A stretch of 64,000 bases of DNA from Pogona vitticeps. Lineage: Eukaryota; Chordata; Lepidosauria; Squamata; Agamidae. Each line of letters opens with the position of its first letter. The stretch's first letter is position 1. The translations under genes and the position numbers were made by a program. Under the pieces are notes generated by a model. It ran no database searches and was not told where the DNA came from. It was given only the letters and a program-made list of their open reading frames with translations. The DNA is taken from positions 190,079,447-190,143,446 of the forward strand of contig NC_135783.1 in assembly GCF_051106095.1 (NCBI RefSeq), in the 5' to 3' direction. Positions 48,690-61,121 of the stretch are shown one piece after another.

Positions 48690-50244
48690 CAATTCTAACA
48701 AACTACAGTGGATGGCTATGTATCTGTTTGCATGTTATGCAGAACTTGGGAAAACTGTCCCTTTTCCTTAGCACCATGCAACACTTTAAACAGCTGACTG
48801 ACTTTAGAATGAACTGTGAAAGAGAGCTGGGGATCCACAGAGGGTGGAATCAAAGGAAGGAGAGTTGTGGCATGGATGAAACCACAGTAGATGGAGCCTG
48901 ACAGAAGCCTATTTTGGCATTCGCATTATCCACTAGGAAAACTGGAGCATATTTGTACAACTCAAATAGATTAGGTAGGGCCTGGTCAAATTTGGACAAC
49001 ACTGAGTTGCTTTCATATCTTGAATGATGGTGGGGGACAATACACATTTATTAGGAAACAAAATGTAAAATCTGGCAGCCAAATTACCCAAAGAATTAGG
49101 ATGTTCCTGCTAAGAACCATATCCAACTGCAAAATATTTGGGTTCTCATCAACTGAGATCAAAATGTCTAGGCCTCCCCATGCAGGAGTTCTAGTGTGCT
49201 GCTGGGTAAGAAATAAACAGCGTACCTGAGGGAAGAGGAGAAAGAACCCTAGAAGTTGCCCGGGTTTCTTTGACAAAGAGAATTTCAAGTTGGGAACAAA
49301 AGTCTTTAAAGTTCTTATCTTCCAATTTGGAAGGCCATCCTGCAACATTCTAGAATTTTGATAAGGCATTTGTTGGGACATGGAGAAGAAGTTCATCTTG
49401 ACACATTCCAGGAATGCCATGAGTATAGCTGGCAGAGCTGATCTCTACAGATTTAGCTCCATTTTCCTTCCACCATTTTCCTTCGAACTGCATCATGTGG
49501 CTGTAAAGGTGACTGCTCTTGACATACAAGATCTAAGGCTAAGAGGTTGATGCAGTTTTGTGCTGCATGCCACAGCGCTAGGAGTAAAGTCATGACAGTA
49601 GCCTTATCTCTCAGCTTGAAAGTTACATTAACTTCAGTTATCACATTTTGTACTTTCTTTTAAGAAACACAAACGGTGTGAGATTCGCTTCTCTGGCAGA
49701 CATAGGCTTAGCAAGTCCTACTGGGCAGACAGGGCTATCAAGTAGCAATGATCCCTATGATTCTATTACGGCTTGTTTACATGCCAAGTCAGCCTCTAAT
49801 GAGAGTTCTGTAAAAGGGACCCTGTGACACTTGTTTTAGAGCTGACTAGAGAACCTTTGACTAGAATCAAGGGCATATTCTTTGAAGTCTATATACTGTT
49901 GCCGGTTGCAGAGAAAGCAAAATATATGTCCTGGAGGGTGGGAGTTGACTTAATCCTCCAGCATTTGAAGCAAGGGTAGGGTTCATGGCCTTCTTCGCTA
50001 TTTTTAAAACGTTGGTCTTCTAGGTTTTTTAACAGAAGGCTACTCTCCCCTGAGAGTATAAAAACATACTGAGGATATATCAAATATCTGCAAAAAGATA
50101 ATGACAGCCCTTGCTTAATGCCAAAGCTCCCTGGATGTTCCACTGAATATGGAATTATAATGTTAGCATACAAACTGGAATACAATCATTTTTCCCATCC
50201 TTACAGAAACCCATTTTACAAATGGGATCACTAAGAACTCAATT
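48690..50244. other. Unassigned sequence
   Basis: No gene or repeat is recognised. Confidence 0.4.
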
Positions 50245-51012
50245 AGATGGGCATTTGCCCTGCTGTTTGGTCCACTGTGGGGACAGTTTGTGTCACTTTT
50301 TTTTCTGACAATCGCACAACATAATTGCTGGAGTGAATCAAACCATCTTCAGAGCAGTCCTACCCACAGCTTTTTAAGCCCCCTTTTTTTGAATGGATAA
50401 GATCACTCTGGTTTGATCTGTTTTCAGCATGTTTGATCACTGGGAACGAATCAAAAGCAAGCCTTCTTGGCTCTCAAACTTCATTCTGGTTTGATTTTCC
50501 AACATTTTAAAGTTACTTAATAAGCAAACCACTTCAGGATATTCTTCTGCTTCTCAGCAGAGAGACAAGGGAAGTGATTAAAAAAATAGACTCCAATAGA
50601 TTATTGTTGATATGCTGCATCACTGAAAAAAATATATTTGTGTTCTTTTAAAAGAACTGCCAAAACTCAGTGGATTCAGTTGCAGGCAGTTTCTTGAATG
50701 CTCCTTTAAATATATATAGTTTTTTTCCTCTTTTAAAAAAAGTGATGCAGCACATCAGCAATAGTCTATTAGTCTTTTTTTAAATGCACTTCCCCTGCCC
50801 CTTCAATTTGTTGATATCCTGAAGTGGCTCTCTTATTAATCCACTTCACAATATCAGAAGGAGCCAGACCAAATAAAGTTGTTTCAGCTCCAATATGCCA
50901 TTTAGATGTGAGGATCACACCTACCGGCATATGGTGTCTTCACCCAACCCTATGCAACTCTATTTCAATGGCATTAGCTTGCTCCAAAACAGCAAGCATA
51001 GACGAGCCCTCT
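50245..51012 (-). repeat. Unclassified dispersed repeat with inverted ends, copy 2
   Basis: The left end AGATGGGCATTTGCCCTGCTG and the opposite strand at the right AGAGGGCTCGTCTATGCTTG share a GGGC..TGC..TGCTGTTTGG pattern. The right part aligns with 32385-32530 in opposite orientation. It is about 770 bp with no ORF of note. Probably a non-autonomous DNA transposon of unknown family. Confidence 0.45.
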
Positions 51013-51379
51013 ATCTAGTAGTTTCATATACTTTAACAAAGGAATGGAGCTAACTGTAGGGCAAGATGATCTTTTGAGGCTATCTGAATAGCCTCAATAG
51101 CACTGACTGTTTTTACTATTGACAAAAAGAAAGGGAGACCATGAATATACTGAAGCTTTTATACAGGACCAAAGGCAGAACCTTACCAAAAAATAACAAC
51201 ACCAAGCCCATTAGATCACATTAATGAAAAGGTTGTAGTGTTTGCAGTTGAAACTAATGGGATCGAATAATGCTTAACTCTAAGTGGATTGTGCTTTGTC
51301 TACCTGTTTCAATATGAGTTTATTAACTGCTACTAAGATATTGAAAATAAAAGTATTATATACTTTGAAGTGGCCTACA

Positions 51380-51720
51380 TGTGAGATCAAGAAATTCTGT
51401 GCTTACTTTTTATGCTTGTTCACCACCAAATGCTTCTGTACAACCTGTAAATGAAGTAAAACATGTATTCATCTTAAATGTATTAGAAGTATTGATTTAC
51501 TGCTTCTCAGCTGATGATAATTCTAAAATAAATTATGATTTATACCGTGCTTGGCAAAATGTTGTATTATGTACAGTATATACTTCTTATTTTGTATTTT
51601 TGGTCTGGGTGGGATTTGTCTGTTCTTTGTATGTTTATTTTACTGTTGGAAACTGCCCAGGACAGCGGCAAGCCCACTAGATGGTGTGGTATAAAATATC
51701 ATAAATAAATGAATAACAAA
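51380..51720 (+). mobile_element. LINE 3' end fragment
   Basis: GGAAACTGCCCAGGACAGCG..GCCCACTAGATGGTGTGGTATA..AAATAAATGAATAACAAATA follows the terminal pattern of L2/CR1-group LINEs. Only about the last 120 bases are secure. Confidence 0.5.
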
Positions 51721-52204
51721 TAAAATTTGAGCAAAGGGGTGGAAGCAGAACAGCTCATTTTTACCCTGTTAGGAATGGGTCGGATGATAAGGAAACAAAA
51801 AAAAAAATCCTGTTTCTCAGCTGTGAAGGCCTAGCAGTTTACTCTTGTCCTAAAAAGAAGAAATGTCTCATTTCTCCATCAGTCTAGATATTTTTCATTT
51901 CTCAAGTGAGTGGACTCCAGCTCAGAGACGTCCTCCTTCCACCCATGAAAATCGCATGCACATCATGCAGCCTCTCCATTAGAGAATGGGATGAGAAGTA
52001 CATTGCAGAACCACATGAAAGAAACAGGACAATAATGAAAAGCTTGGCTTTACATGGATGCTGTCCCTCGGCTGGTTGATTCTTCAAAGCCACCTCTACA
52101 TCGCCTTGATATATGCCTATTTTTAAATCTGTGCCTGCTGGGATAGCATGGATGGACTGGTAAAGATGGCTTTTATAGGAGAGAATGCTTATCCCTTTCC
52201 AGTT
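51721..52204. other. Unassigned sequence
   Basis: No recognisable gene or repeat. Confidence 0.4.
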
Positions 52205-52244
52205 TTGTGTGTGTGTATGTGCGCACACACACACACACACATAC
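52205..52244. repeat. Self-complementary alternating purine-pyrimidine tract
   Basis: A TG run passes through a GTGCGCAC centre into a CA run, giving about 40 bases of unbroken pyrimidine-purine alternation that also pairs with itself. Such sequence readily adopts Z-DNA or a cruciform in vitro. A role here is not shown. Confidence 0.9.
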
Positions 52245-52846
52245 CAAGCTGTTTTTCCATCAGCCAAGGTCACTTCCAGTTTTGTAGTATGCCTAGATAC
52301 AAAACAATAAAAAGCTGGAGCTGGTGAAGCATTTTGCAAGGTTGAGTTGGCAGATGACTAAGCTCTCCCCCTCTACCTGCTAGTTCTGTATACACACTCT
52401 TGCCCTTTATTTACCTTATATAAAAATCATGTTTTCTGCAAAATGTATAGCTCCTGCTTTGATTTCAGGAAAATGTACACACAGACACCAAACTGTAGCC
52501 CCAAAGGCTCCTTCCCGCCACATTTCTGCAGAGAACAGAACAGAACACTCTCTCAGCCATTGTGTCAATGGTTTTTGTAAATACTGTAATGAAAGATTAG
52601 AGCTCAGCTGAGCTATGATAACTAAAGAACACATCCATGTTCAAAAGATGAATAATGTCAGTGCAAGGTTGCTCATTCTGTCACAGTGTTTTGGCTGCAC
52701 TAGCGAAAGGGAGGAGTCTGGCAGTACAATAACAAGACATCATGAGGTTAGTCCAGTCCTTGGGGACTCTAGAATGAAACTCATTGAGTAGCTTCGGGGA
52801 GATCAATCCTTAGTAAAAACTAAACTGATTTTTAAAGTTTCAGATC

Positions 52847-53298
52847 TAGACATGGACACTTTGTATTTGTATCCCTGAGGATATGAATACGAAGCATGGC
52901 ACCAGAAGTGCCATGGAGCTCCACCCCCTCCCCTAAGAATGGACCAGTCCACTCACTGGTTGCCACGGAGCGCATCTGCCCATCATTGTCAACACTGCGC
53001 CAATCATAGAAGTAACCCAGCTGGCGCTTCCCCGAATCCCTGAGCAACTGACCACTCCGGTGAGGAGGCGGGATGAAGAGTCTCCCTGCTCACCTGTTGA
53101 GCAATAGGCTATGAGGGAAGGTGGGGAAGCACCAAGCGAGCTAGTTCCAAGATTGGCGTGATGTCGATGATGGAAGTGCATGTTGAGCAGTGACCAGCGA
53201 GTGGACTGGCCAGTTCTGGGAAGGGAATGGATCTCTGTGGCACTTGTGGTGCCATGCGTCACATTCGCATCCTCACAAATACAAAGTGACCATGTCTA
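52847..53298. mobile_element. hAT-type non-autonomous element, 452 bp
   Basis: The ends are long inverted repeats. The left starts TAGACATGGACACTTTGTAT and the opposite strand at the right starts TAGACATGGTCACTTTGTAT. Similarity extends about 70 bases to GGCACCA.AAGTGCCA. Flanks TTCAGATC (52839-52846) and TTCAAATC (53299-53306) differ by one base, fitting an 8-bp duplication. The interior frames are not genes. Confidence 0.82.
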
Positions 53299-53376
53299 TT
53301 CAAATCCATCCATGGCAATATCATGTCTTGCAGAACTAAACAGCAAGAGGTACCTTTTGTATCTTGGTGATGGCAA

Positions 53377-53520
53377 GACCCAGTGTGTTGTAGCAGTTAG
53401 GTTGTTAGTCTGGGATGTGGAGAGATCCAGCTTCAAATCACCTCAACCCTGGAAAATTCACTGGGTGACTTTGGACCAGTCACTCCCTCTCAAATTGACC
53501 TACCTCCCATTTTCACTTGA
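53377..53520 (+). mobile_element. Sauria-type SINE
   Basis: GACCCAGTGTGTTGTAGCAG, the diverged B box GCTTCAAATCACC, then TTCACTGGGTGACTTTGGAC and CAGTCACTCCCTCTCAAATT. The tail is missing. Confidence 0.7.
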
Positions 53521-54371
53521 ACTTTCCATGCCTCCACCTCCTCTCCAGGAGTGGTCCAGCTGGACCACAAGAGAAGGTAACCTGGAGAACATTTTCCTTG
53601 CTAATTGCCAACTATTCATTCTGTTCCCCTCCTCAGGTCTGTGTGTGGCTGTGCCGAGGAAGAACTCTGACCACCCCCTTGTTGAATACCTTTCTCTCAC
53701 AGCCCATACTCTTGACCCCTTCCACTTTCTGGAATCAGAATACAGCCCCCTCAAGTGCTCCCACAGCACATACCTGCTTAGCCTTTGGAGTTATTCTACT
53801 CTGCATTGATAACTCCCTCATCCTGAAGCAAGTACAGTATGTTTTATTTAGTCAGTGATTTGCTTTATTCATCCACTGTGTGTCATTTATTAAGCTCTGC
53901 CATAACATTTGCTTTTCCTCTGTTGCAGTCTATGGGTATATTTTGATTCTGATGTATTCGTTAAAATTCCCCTTTCAAAATTGCTCTGCCCAGATGTACT
54001 ACTTCCAGAGTTTAAAAATCCCTTATAAGAATGTATGCTCGGATCATGCATAAGGTCATACACATGTCCATACAGTATAACCAGTAACCCTTACTTGTAA
54101 GTTGTTACTTCCAAGTTTTGATCAAAACCACTGTCTTTGTGCACATACACATTCAGGAGCATCTCTGGTGCTGGAGCAAGAGGGAGAGAAGAATGTTTTA
54201 ATGTCTTCAGGGGACCTGAATTCAGCTTAGTAAAGGGGAACCCTAACCTATCAAATTGAAAGGTAAAGGAAATTGCTCAAAGTGTCCAGATGTGCTTTTC
54301 CATGACAGTATTTACATAAGCTGGAAAATGTGTCCTCAAGATCATCTCAAGGCACCATGATTATCTACCTT
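53521..54371. other. Unassigned sequence
   Basis: No gene or repeat is recognised. The overlapping frames at 53180-53858 start inside repeats and have no domain. Confidence 0.4.
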
Positions 54372-54420
54372 TGGGTAGAGTGGGCGGCATATAAGTTAAA
54401 TAAATAAATAAATAAATGAG
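54372..54420 (+). mobile_element. LINE 3' terminal fragment
   Basis: GGGTAGAGTGGGCGGCATAT, then AAGTTAAAT and (AAAT)n, matches the last 48 bases of the LINE at 37900-40078. An extremely 5'-truncated insertion of the same subfamily. Confidence 0.75.
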
Positions 54421-55056
54421 TCACTATCCACACCTGGAATTAATAACCTGCCCACAAAATGGCTTCCATTCCTACTGTTGGCCATTGGCTAAATTTTCTG
54501 GTGTGCTGAAGCACACAGCGCTGGACTAGATTTTCTTTCTCAGCTTGACATTTGGGAAGTGAATTCCTATGCCTTTCTCTCTTGCACACTCCTTTTCCTC
54601 TGGTTTGGTTTTAATTACTGGCTTCAGTAAATTTAGCCTCTTGTTTCTTCCACGTCCCCACTCTCTCCTTACCAGCCTTTCCCCTCATTTCCCCTCATTC
54701 AGTGAAGCCAAGAGGTTGGATGGCTGCCTCTGCAGAAAGACAGTTATGACTAAACCACTTCAAATAGAAATGCTGGGACCTCACCAAGTGGAAAGACTCT
54801 GTGGGTCTGGCCCAGTGGAGGTTGGACAGGACAGGAGAAATCTTCTCCATCCAATGCAGATGGGAAGGGGGGGAAACCTATTAAATGCTGCCGCTTCTTA
54901 AGTGATTAGCGGTGTCGGGATGCTACACTGCCAAGAGAGCTGGCAGTGTGGAAGTGAGAATTGAGGGAAGATAAGTTACAGCAGCCTGAAAAGACACAAG
55001 ACAAATCCTGATCAAAAAGCTTAGAGCCCGACCAGGTCAGAGAAAACCCAGAGAGT
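54421..55056. other. Unassigned sequence
   Basis: No gene or repeat is recognised before the LINE. Confidence 0.4.
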
Positions 55057-56118
55057 AGCTGTTTAATATCTATATGAGGCCGCTGGGTGAGGTCACCAGG
55101 GGGTGTGGGGCATCGTGCCATCAGTACGCTGATGACACTCAGCTCTACATCTCCTTTTCTTCAACCACAGTGGATGACATTCTGTCCCTTCAGCGCTGCT
55201 TGGAGGCTGTACTGCAGTGGAGGCAGGAAAATGGGCTGAGGCTGAACCCAGACAAGACGGAGGTCCTTAGGGTGGGTGGCCCCACCATCGGCAGTTTGGG
55301 AAACTCTCTCTCTTTGGGGGGGTGACTCTTATTGCAAAGAGTGAGGTTCGCAGCTTGGGGATACATCTGGATCTGGCGCTCACCATGGAAACTCAGGTGG
55401 CGTCAGTGGTCCATTCTGCATATTTCCATCTTTGGCAGATTGCCCAACTACATCCCTATCTTGATGTTGGGGCGCTCACCACTCTGGTCCACGCACTTGT
55501 AATCTCAAGATTAGACACTGTAATGCGCTCTACGTGGGCCTACCTTTGAGACTGATGCGGAAGCTCCAAATGGTGCAGAATGCGGCGGCCAGACTTCTCA
55601 GTGGAGTGAGGACACACCAACATATCACTCCCACCCTGACCGCCTTGCATTGGTTGCCCGTACGCTTCTGCGTTGATTTCAAAGTTTTAATGATCGCATA
55701 CAAAGCCCTAAACAGTTTAGGACCTCAATACTTGGCAGAACGCTTTCTCCCACCTAGATCTACCTGTACCACTCGATCCAGTCAGGAGGGGCGACTGAGG
55801 AGCCTAAAGGCGAGGGAGGTCCGGAAAGAAAAAAGCAAGACACCGGGCCTTCTTGGCAGTGGCTCCTTCTCTTTGGAACAATATCCCTTCCGAGATCCAT
55901 TTGGCCCCCTCGCTGGACATTTTTAAAAACCAGCTTAAGACCTGGTTATTCAGACAGGCCTTCCCTCCAGGCCCTACTTAATTTATTTTTCCTCCCATCT
56001 TGAACTATGGTTATCATTGTATTTTGCTGTAAAATTGTTATTATATATTAACTGTTTTTATCTTCCCTGTTATGAGCCGCCCAGAATAGACAATGTCTAG
56101 ATGAGCAGCATATAAGTG
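55057..56118 (+). mobile_element. L2/CR1-group LINE, 5'-truncated
   Basis: Begins inside RT at LFNIYMRPLGEVTRG. YADD lies at 55125-55136, followed by LRLNPDKTEVLRVGGPTIG, METQVASVVHSAYFHLWQI, QMVQNAAARLLSGV, HWLPVRFCVDFKVLMIAYKA and LNSLGPQYLAERFLPPRS. Frame changes occur near 55320 and 55525 and again before the end. Same subfamily as 37900-40078, but it keeps the HWLPVRFCVDFKV segment that the other copy lost. The 3' end GAATAGACAATGTCTAGATG runs into the AATC array. Confidence 0.88.
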
Positions 56119-56222
<104 letters not shown>

Positions 56223-56664
56223 GGAGCTGTAATGCTGCAAAGGACTACAACTGAGTCCATCTCTCTGCCAAAGCAGGAAATGCAGTAAGATCCATCATGT
56301 CAGATTTTGCAAATATCTTCCTTTTTTCTTTTCTCTTCTTTTTTTTACTATGAGTCCCATAAACCCCCAGGCAGCGTGCATTGTTATGAATTAATTGCTT
56401 CGCATACACTGTTTGCACAGAAACAGTGTAGGTGCCTCTGCAAAAGGATTTCCATGAGCAGATTTCAACTGTTTGCAAAAAAGACAATGTGTTCTGAACA
56501 TTACAGTATTTACCCAGTTCTTCTATTTGCATTTCTATGAAAGTCTGTGAAACAGTAGATGGCTTCACTCGTTCATACAAAACCGCACGTTTCTCACCTA
56601 TGATAGTTCAAAGCATTGATTGCATGTTTTGCATTGTATATTTTCAATTCTGTAAGGGTTAGAG

Positions 56665-56669
<5 letters not shown>
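56223..56669. other. Unassigned sequence
   Basis: No recognisable gene or repeat. Confidence 0.4.
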
Positions 56670-56711
<42 letters not shown>

Positions 56712-56779
56712 ATTACTTAATTACTTAATTACTTAATTACTTAATTACTTAATTACTTAATTACTTAATTACTTACTTA
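56670..56779 (+). repeat. (ACTT)n to (ACTTAATT)n microsatellite
   Basis: About ten ACTT units turn into an eight-base unit, ACTTAATT, repeated about seven times, then ACTT again. The higher-order period suggests expansion after a point change. Confidence 0.95.
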
Positions 56780-57333
56780 GTCCTTCACAAATGAAAGCTT
56801 GGAGTCCAGGCCCAGTGATGGTCCAAACGGGAAGCAGGTGGCTCCTCTAAAATCTGGGGGAAATCCACTGAAACAGGCAATATGGCAAGTCTATTCAAAG
56901 GAATCCTGTGTGTAACTTCTGGAGACAAATTGCAGACAAACCAAACCAGTCCTTGGGGTAAGGAAAGTTCCCGGTTCCAGAACTGGCTCAAACTTCTGTT
57001 TCAAGCCTCCTCGACGGCTACCTTGCTCTGCTGGAGAAAGCAAACCAACTGCCATGTTATCTTCTTCCTAGGGGTCACCACTAATACAATACCTCACACA
57101 CCTCCACAAAAAATGGTTCTGCTTTTGAAACTGTTGCAAGGCCTCAATCCCTCCCTGGTCAGGGTGGAGACCACTCAAGACGTGAATCCTACAAACTTTT
57201 GGGAAATAAACAAGAGGAGAATAAAGAGGAAGGCCACAAGAACATTTACAAAGATGCTGCTGCTAATATTTACCTGCCCCAGAGGAGAAAGGGAATGAGC
57301 TGCCTTGGGTTCTTTTTAAGGAGAAAGGCAGGA
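56780..57333. other. Unassigned sequence
   Basis: A 138-codon frame (56882-57298) has no domain. No repeat is recognised. Confidence 0.4.
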
Positions 57334-57512
57334 GAATGAATGAATGAATGAATGAATGAATGAATGAATGAATGAATGAATGAATGAATGAATGAATGAA
57401 TGAATACATACATACATACATACATACATACATACATACATACATACATACATACATACATACATACATACATACATACATACATACATACATACATACA
57501 TACATACATACA
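57334..57512 (+). repeat. Compound (GAAT)n(ACAT)n array
   Basis: About 18 GAAT units followed directly by about 27 ACAT units, 179 bases in all. Both units have four bases, so all frames stay open and give false HSFI/MYVC and HTYI repeats. Confidence 0.98.
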
Positions 57513-58243
57513 AGCTGGTGTCTTACTGGCTTAGAGGGATCTGGAAGTTCCTGGGGTGGATCAGAAACCAGGCCCACCTTCTTCAGGGAACTTGCTCCAT
57601 AAATGCGCATGGAGAGTCAAACCTGTTTCTACAAAGCAACCAGAGGTTGTATTTGTTCCCCTGCAGACAAAGGTAATGTTGGGGGAACTTAAGGTAAGCA
57701 AGCCTTGTTTGGAGGATAAACTCCAGATGATGGGCCACTTGGTCTTTTGTCAGAGCCGAGGAACGAAGGCAAGAGGTAGAGCCTGAGAACACAGTGGAAC
57801 CAGACATGCCACGGTCGCTCAAGGGAAGGCCCATCACAACGTTTTCTGTTAACGCTTCTGCCTCAGAAGGTTCAGTGACCAGTCTGAGCTTTTCTAGAGT
57901 CTCAGAACACTTTGCTGTAGTGGAAGAAGCTTTTGATTGACTTTCTAGTGTCTCACAACATGAGGCAGCTGCAAGGGACTCCTACATGGGGTACGCTGCT
58001 TGATCTGGTGGTCATTTTGTGTGAATCTCCTATGGCACACAAAACACATCCAATCTGTGAACCTGATCCTTAGGAAGAAGGATGCTCTGCTTCAGAAAGC
58101 AAGGCCCTGCCTCCAAAGTCCAATCGGATCAGCCTATCTAGGCTGAATCTGGTTGCCTGTTCTCACCCAGTCTGTATATGGCAGGCACCGAATTTAAACC
58201 TTCCATAGCATAACCTGATTCTGATGCAGCAGAGAAACAGTAA
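57513..58243. other. Unassigned sequence
   Basis: No recognisable gene or repeat. Confidence 0.4.
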
Positions 58244-58380
58244 CAGCTAGATAGGTCAGTGGCTTAGGTTTCTGGCTGTGGAGCCAGAGGTTGGCAGTTT
58301 GATGGCCCACTGAGCCTCCTTGGCAGGGCTGGGCTCAATGATCCATAGGGTCTCTTCCAGCTCTGCAGTTCAGTTCTAAG
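58244..58380 (+). mobile_element. tRNA-derived SINE with CR1-like tail (type I)
   Basis: Head AGCTAGATAGGTCAGTGGC, CTGGCTGTGGAGCCAGAGG, diverged B box GGCAGTTTGATGGCC, and tail GGCAGGGCTGGGCTCAATGA then CCAGCTCTGCAGTTC. Confidence 0.85.
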
Positions 58381-59040
58381 GACACATTTCTACCAGCATG
58401 GTAACAGAAGAAAAAGCCACAATTTGAAAATTAAAATCAAATATTAGAAGAACGTTTCCAAGGCTCAAGCCCAACTTACCTAACCCTTGGAATAGCAAGA
58501 ATCCACAGCAGCTTTGCAAATCTCTCTTTAGCAGCACCTCTCTCTAATGGATTGTGTACTGGAATGCAGCATAATTCTCCTATAGGTCCAAAGCCTCCTC
58601 TACCCTTCTAAGTTGGGCTCAGCATATACAGAGGCCTCATTCACTGATACAAAGGCATCATAATAAGCTATTGGTGCAGGACGTTTGAAGGCAAGCCTGG
58701 TGTGGTCTGTTACACTAAAATATAGCTGAAATTCCAACCCAGAATCCAGAAGGGGCAAGGGAAAAAAAAGACTCACATAACCAGTTGGAGGGAAGAGTTC
58801 TGCTATGCTCAGATTTTGGAGAAAAAGTGGACTTCCGTGCGTGCTGTCGGTGGCTGAGCAAAGCCAAGAGGAACAGGAGGAAAAACAGAATGCCTATGTC
58901 CGCGTACATCACTGCCTTGCCTTAATTGTGCTTAGAAGTGACATGAAAGGTCTCCTGTTACGTATGAAAGTTATTCCTCGGCACTTCTTTGTTTTGTGCA
59001 TGTCCTCCAGGAGGCTGAAATGAAAGCTGTCAATGCCACA
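58381..59040. other. Unassigned sequence
   Basis: No gene or repeat is recognised upstream of the right kinase gene. Confidence 0.4.
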
Positions 59041-60115
<1,075 letters not shown>

Positions 60116-60497
60116 CTCTGCTCCAGGAGTGATCGAGGTGTCTGGCAGATGAAGAAGAGATCTCTAAACAGTATTGACCAGGATGGAGCTAGAGAATGGT
60201 CTGGGGCCATGAAGAGACAGTACAGCCATGCTGCAGCATTCAGAGGCAAAGCCATTGACTGCCACGGAAAGAAGACTTCAAATAGGAAGCTGAAAAGAGA
60301 CCAGATTGAAAGACTTTCATGACGGGCAGCCTGATGGGACACGTAGAACATGCAGGACTTCAGCCCAGGCCCAAATCAGCAACGCAGCAGCTTGTGACGG
60401 ACAACAAGAGCTGTCACCACCTTTCCCAAGAACCTAAACTGGTCAGTGTGGAGGGAGGCGTAATTCATGCAAAGTGTTTCCCGAAGTCTAACGCACC

Positions 60498-60503
60498 AAT
60501 AAA
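60498..60503 (+). terminator. Candidate polyadenylation signal of the right kinase gene
   Basis: AATAAA about 385 bases after the stop codon, the first one downstream. A TG/T-rich stretch follows within about 30-50 bases (CTGTGCCTTTTGTCTG). A 3' UTR of roughly 400 bases would result. Not confirmed by transcript data. Confidence 0.45.
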
Positions 60504-60883
60504 CCTGGAAGCTCCTTTCTGTGCCTTTTGTCTGTTCCGGATCAGTTTCCGTTTCCCATTATTAGATCCATGTGACAACATCTCCTGTTCTATCCCGGGA
60601 GAACATACAGTACGTGCCTGAGTTTCTTTTGTTCGGAAAAGGTATGTTCTCTTTGAGAATCCTGTGAGACAGTGGCTACAGCGCAGTGGACTTGGGTGGG
60701 AGAATTTCAGCTACGAAGGTGACTGAGTGCCCAGAGGGAGGGGAATGTAGCTCAATACATTGCTTAGAATAAGCCCACCCTTTCCCCAGCAGTTACTGCA
60801 AGACGATCAGGGCATGGAGAGTTGCTTTTAAAAATGAACTCATTACAGTTATAATATAAGAGCCTAATAACATAGTTACCACA

Positions 60884-61121
60884 TGGCTAGACAGGTCAGT
60901 GAGTTGGGTATCTGGCTGTGGAGCCAGAGTTTGGGAGTTCTGTTCTCCAGTGCATCTCATGGGAGCAGAGCCAAGCTGTGTAGCCTTGGGCAAACTGCAA
61001 AGTCCCGGAGAACCTCAGAAGAAAGGAAGAGCAAACTATTTCTGAGTCATCGCTCCCTAACAAAAACCTGGAAAGCATCACCATAAGACGCAATCTACCT
61101 GATGGCGCAATTCTCGTTATC
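60884..61121 (+). mobile_element. tRNA-derived SINE with Bov-B-like tail (type II)
   Basis: Head GGCTAGACAGGTCAGTGAG, CTGGCTGTGGAGCCAGAG, B box GGGAGTTCTGTTCTCC, GGGAGCAGAGCCAAGCTGTG, and tail AAAACCTGGAAAGCATCACC then CTGATGGCGCAATTC. Confidence 0.82.

Noticed and set aside
56670-56779. CRISPR-like regular repeat
   Set aside because: It is a contiguous tetranucleotide array without unique spacers, in a vertebrate genome.
57263-57602. ORFs of HSFI/MYVC and HTYI repeats, resembling a repeat protein
   Set aside because: The four-base units keep every frame open and produce a four-residue protein period automatically.
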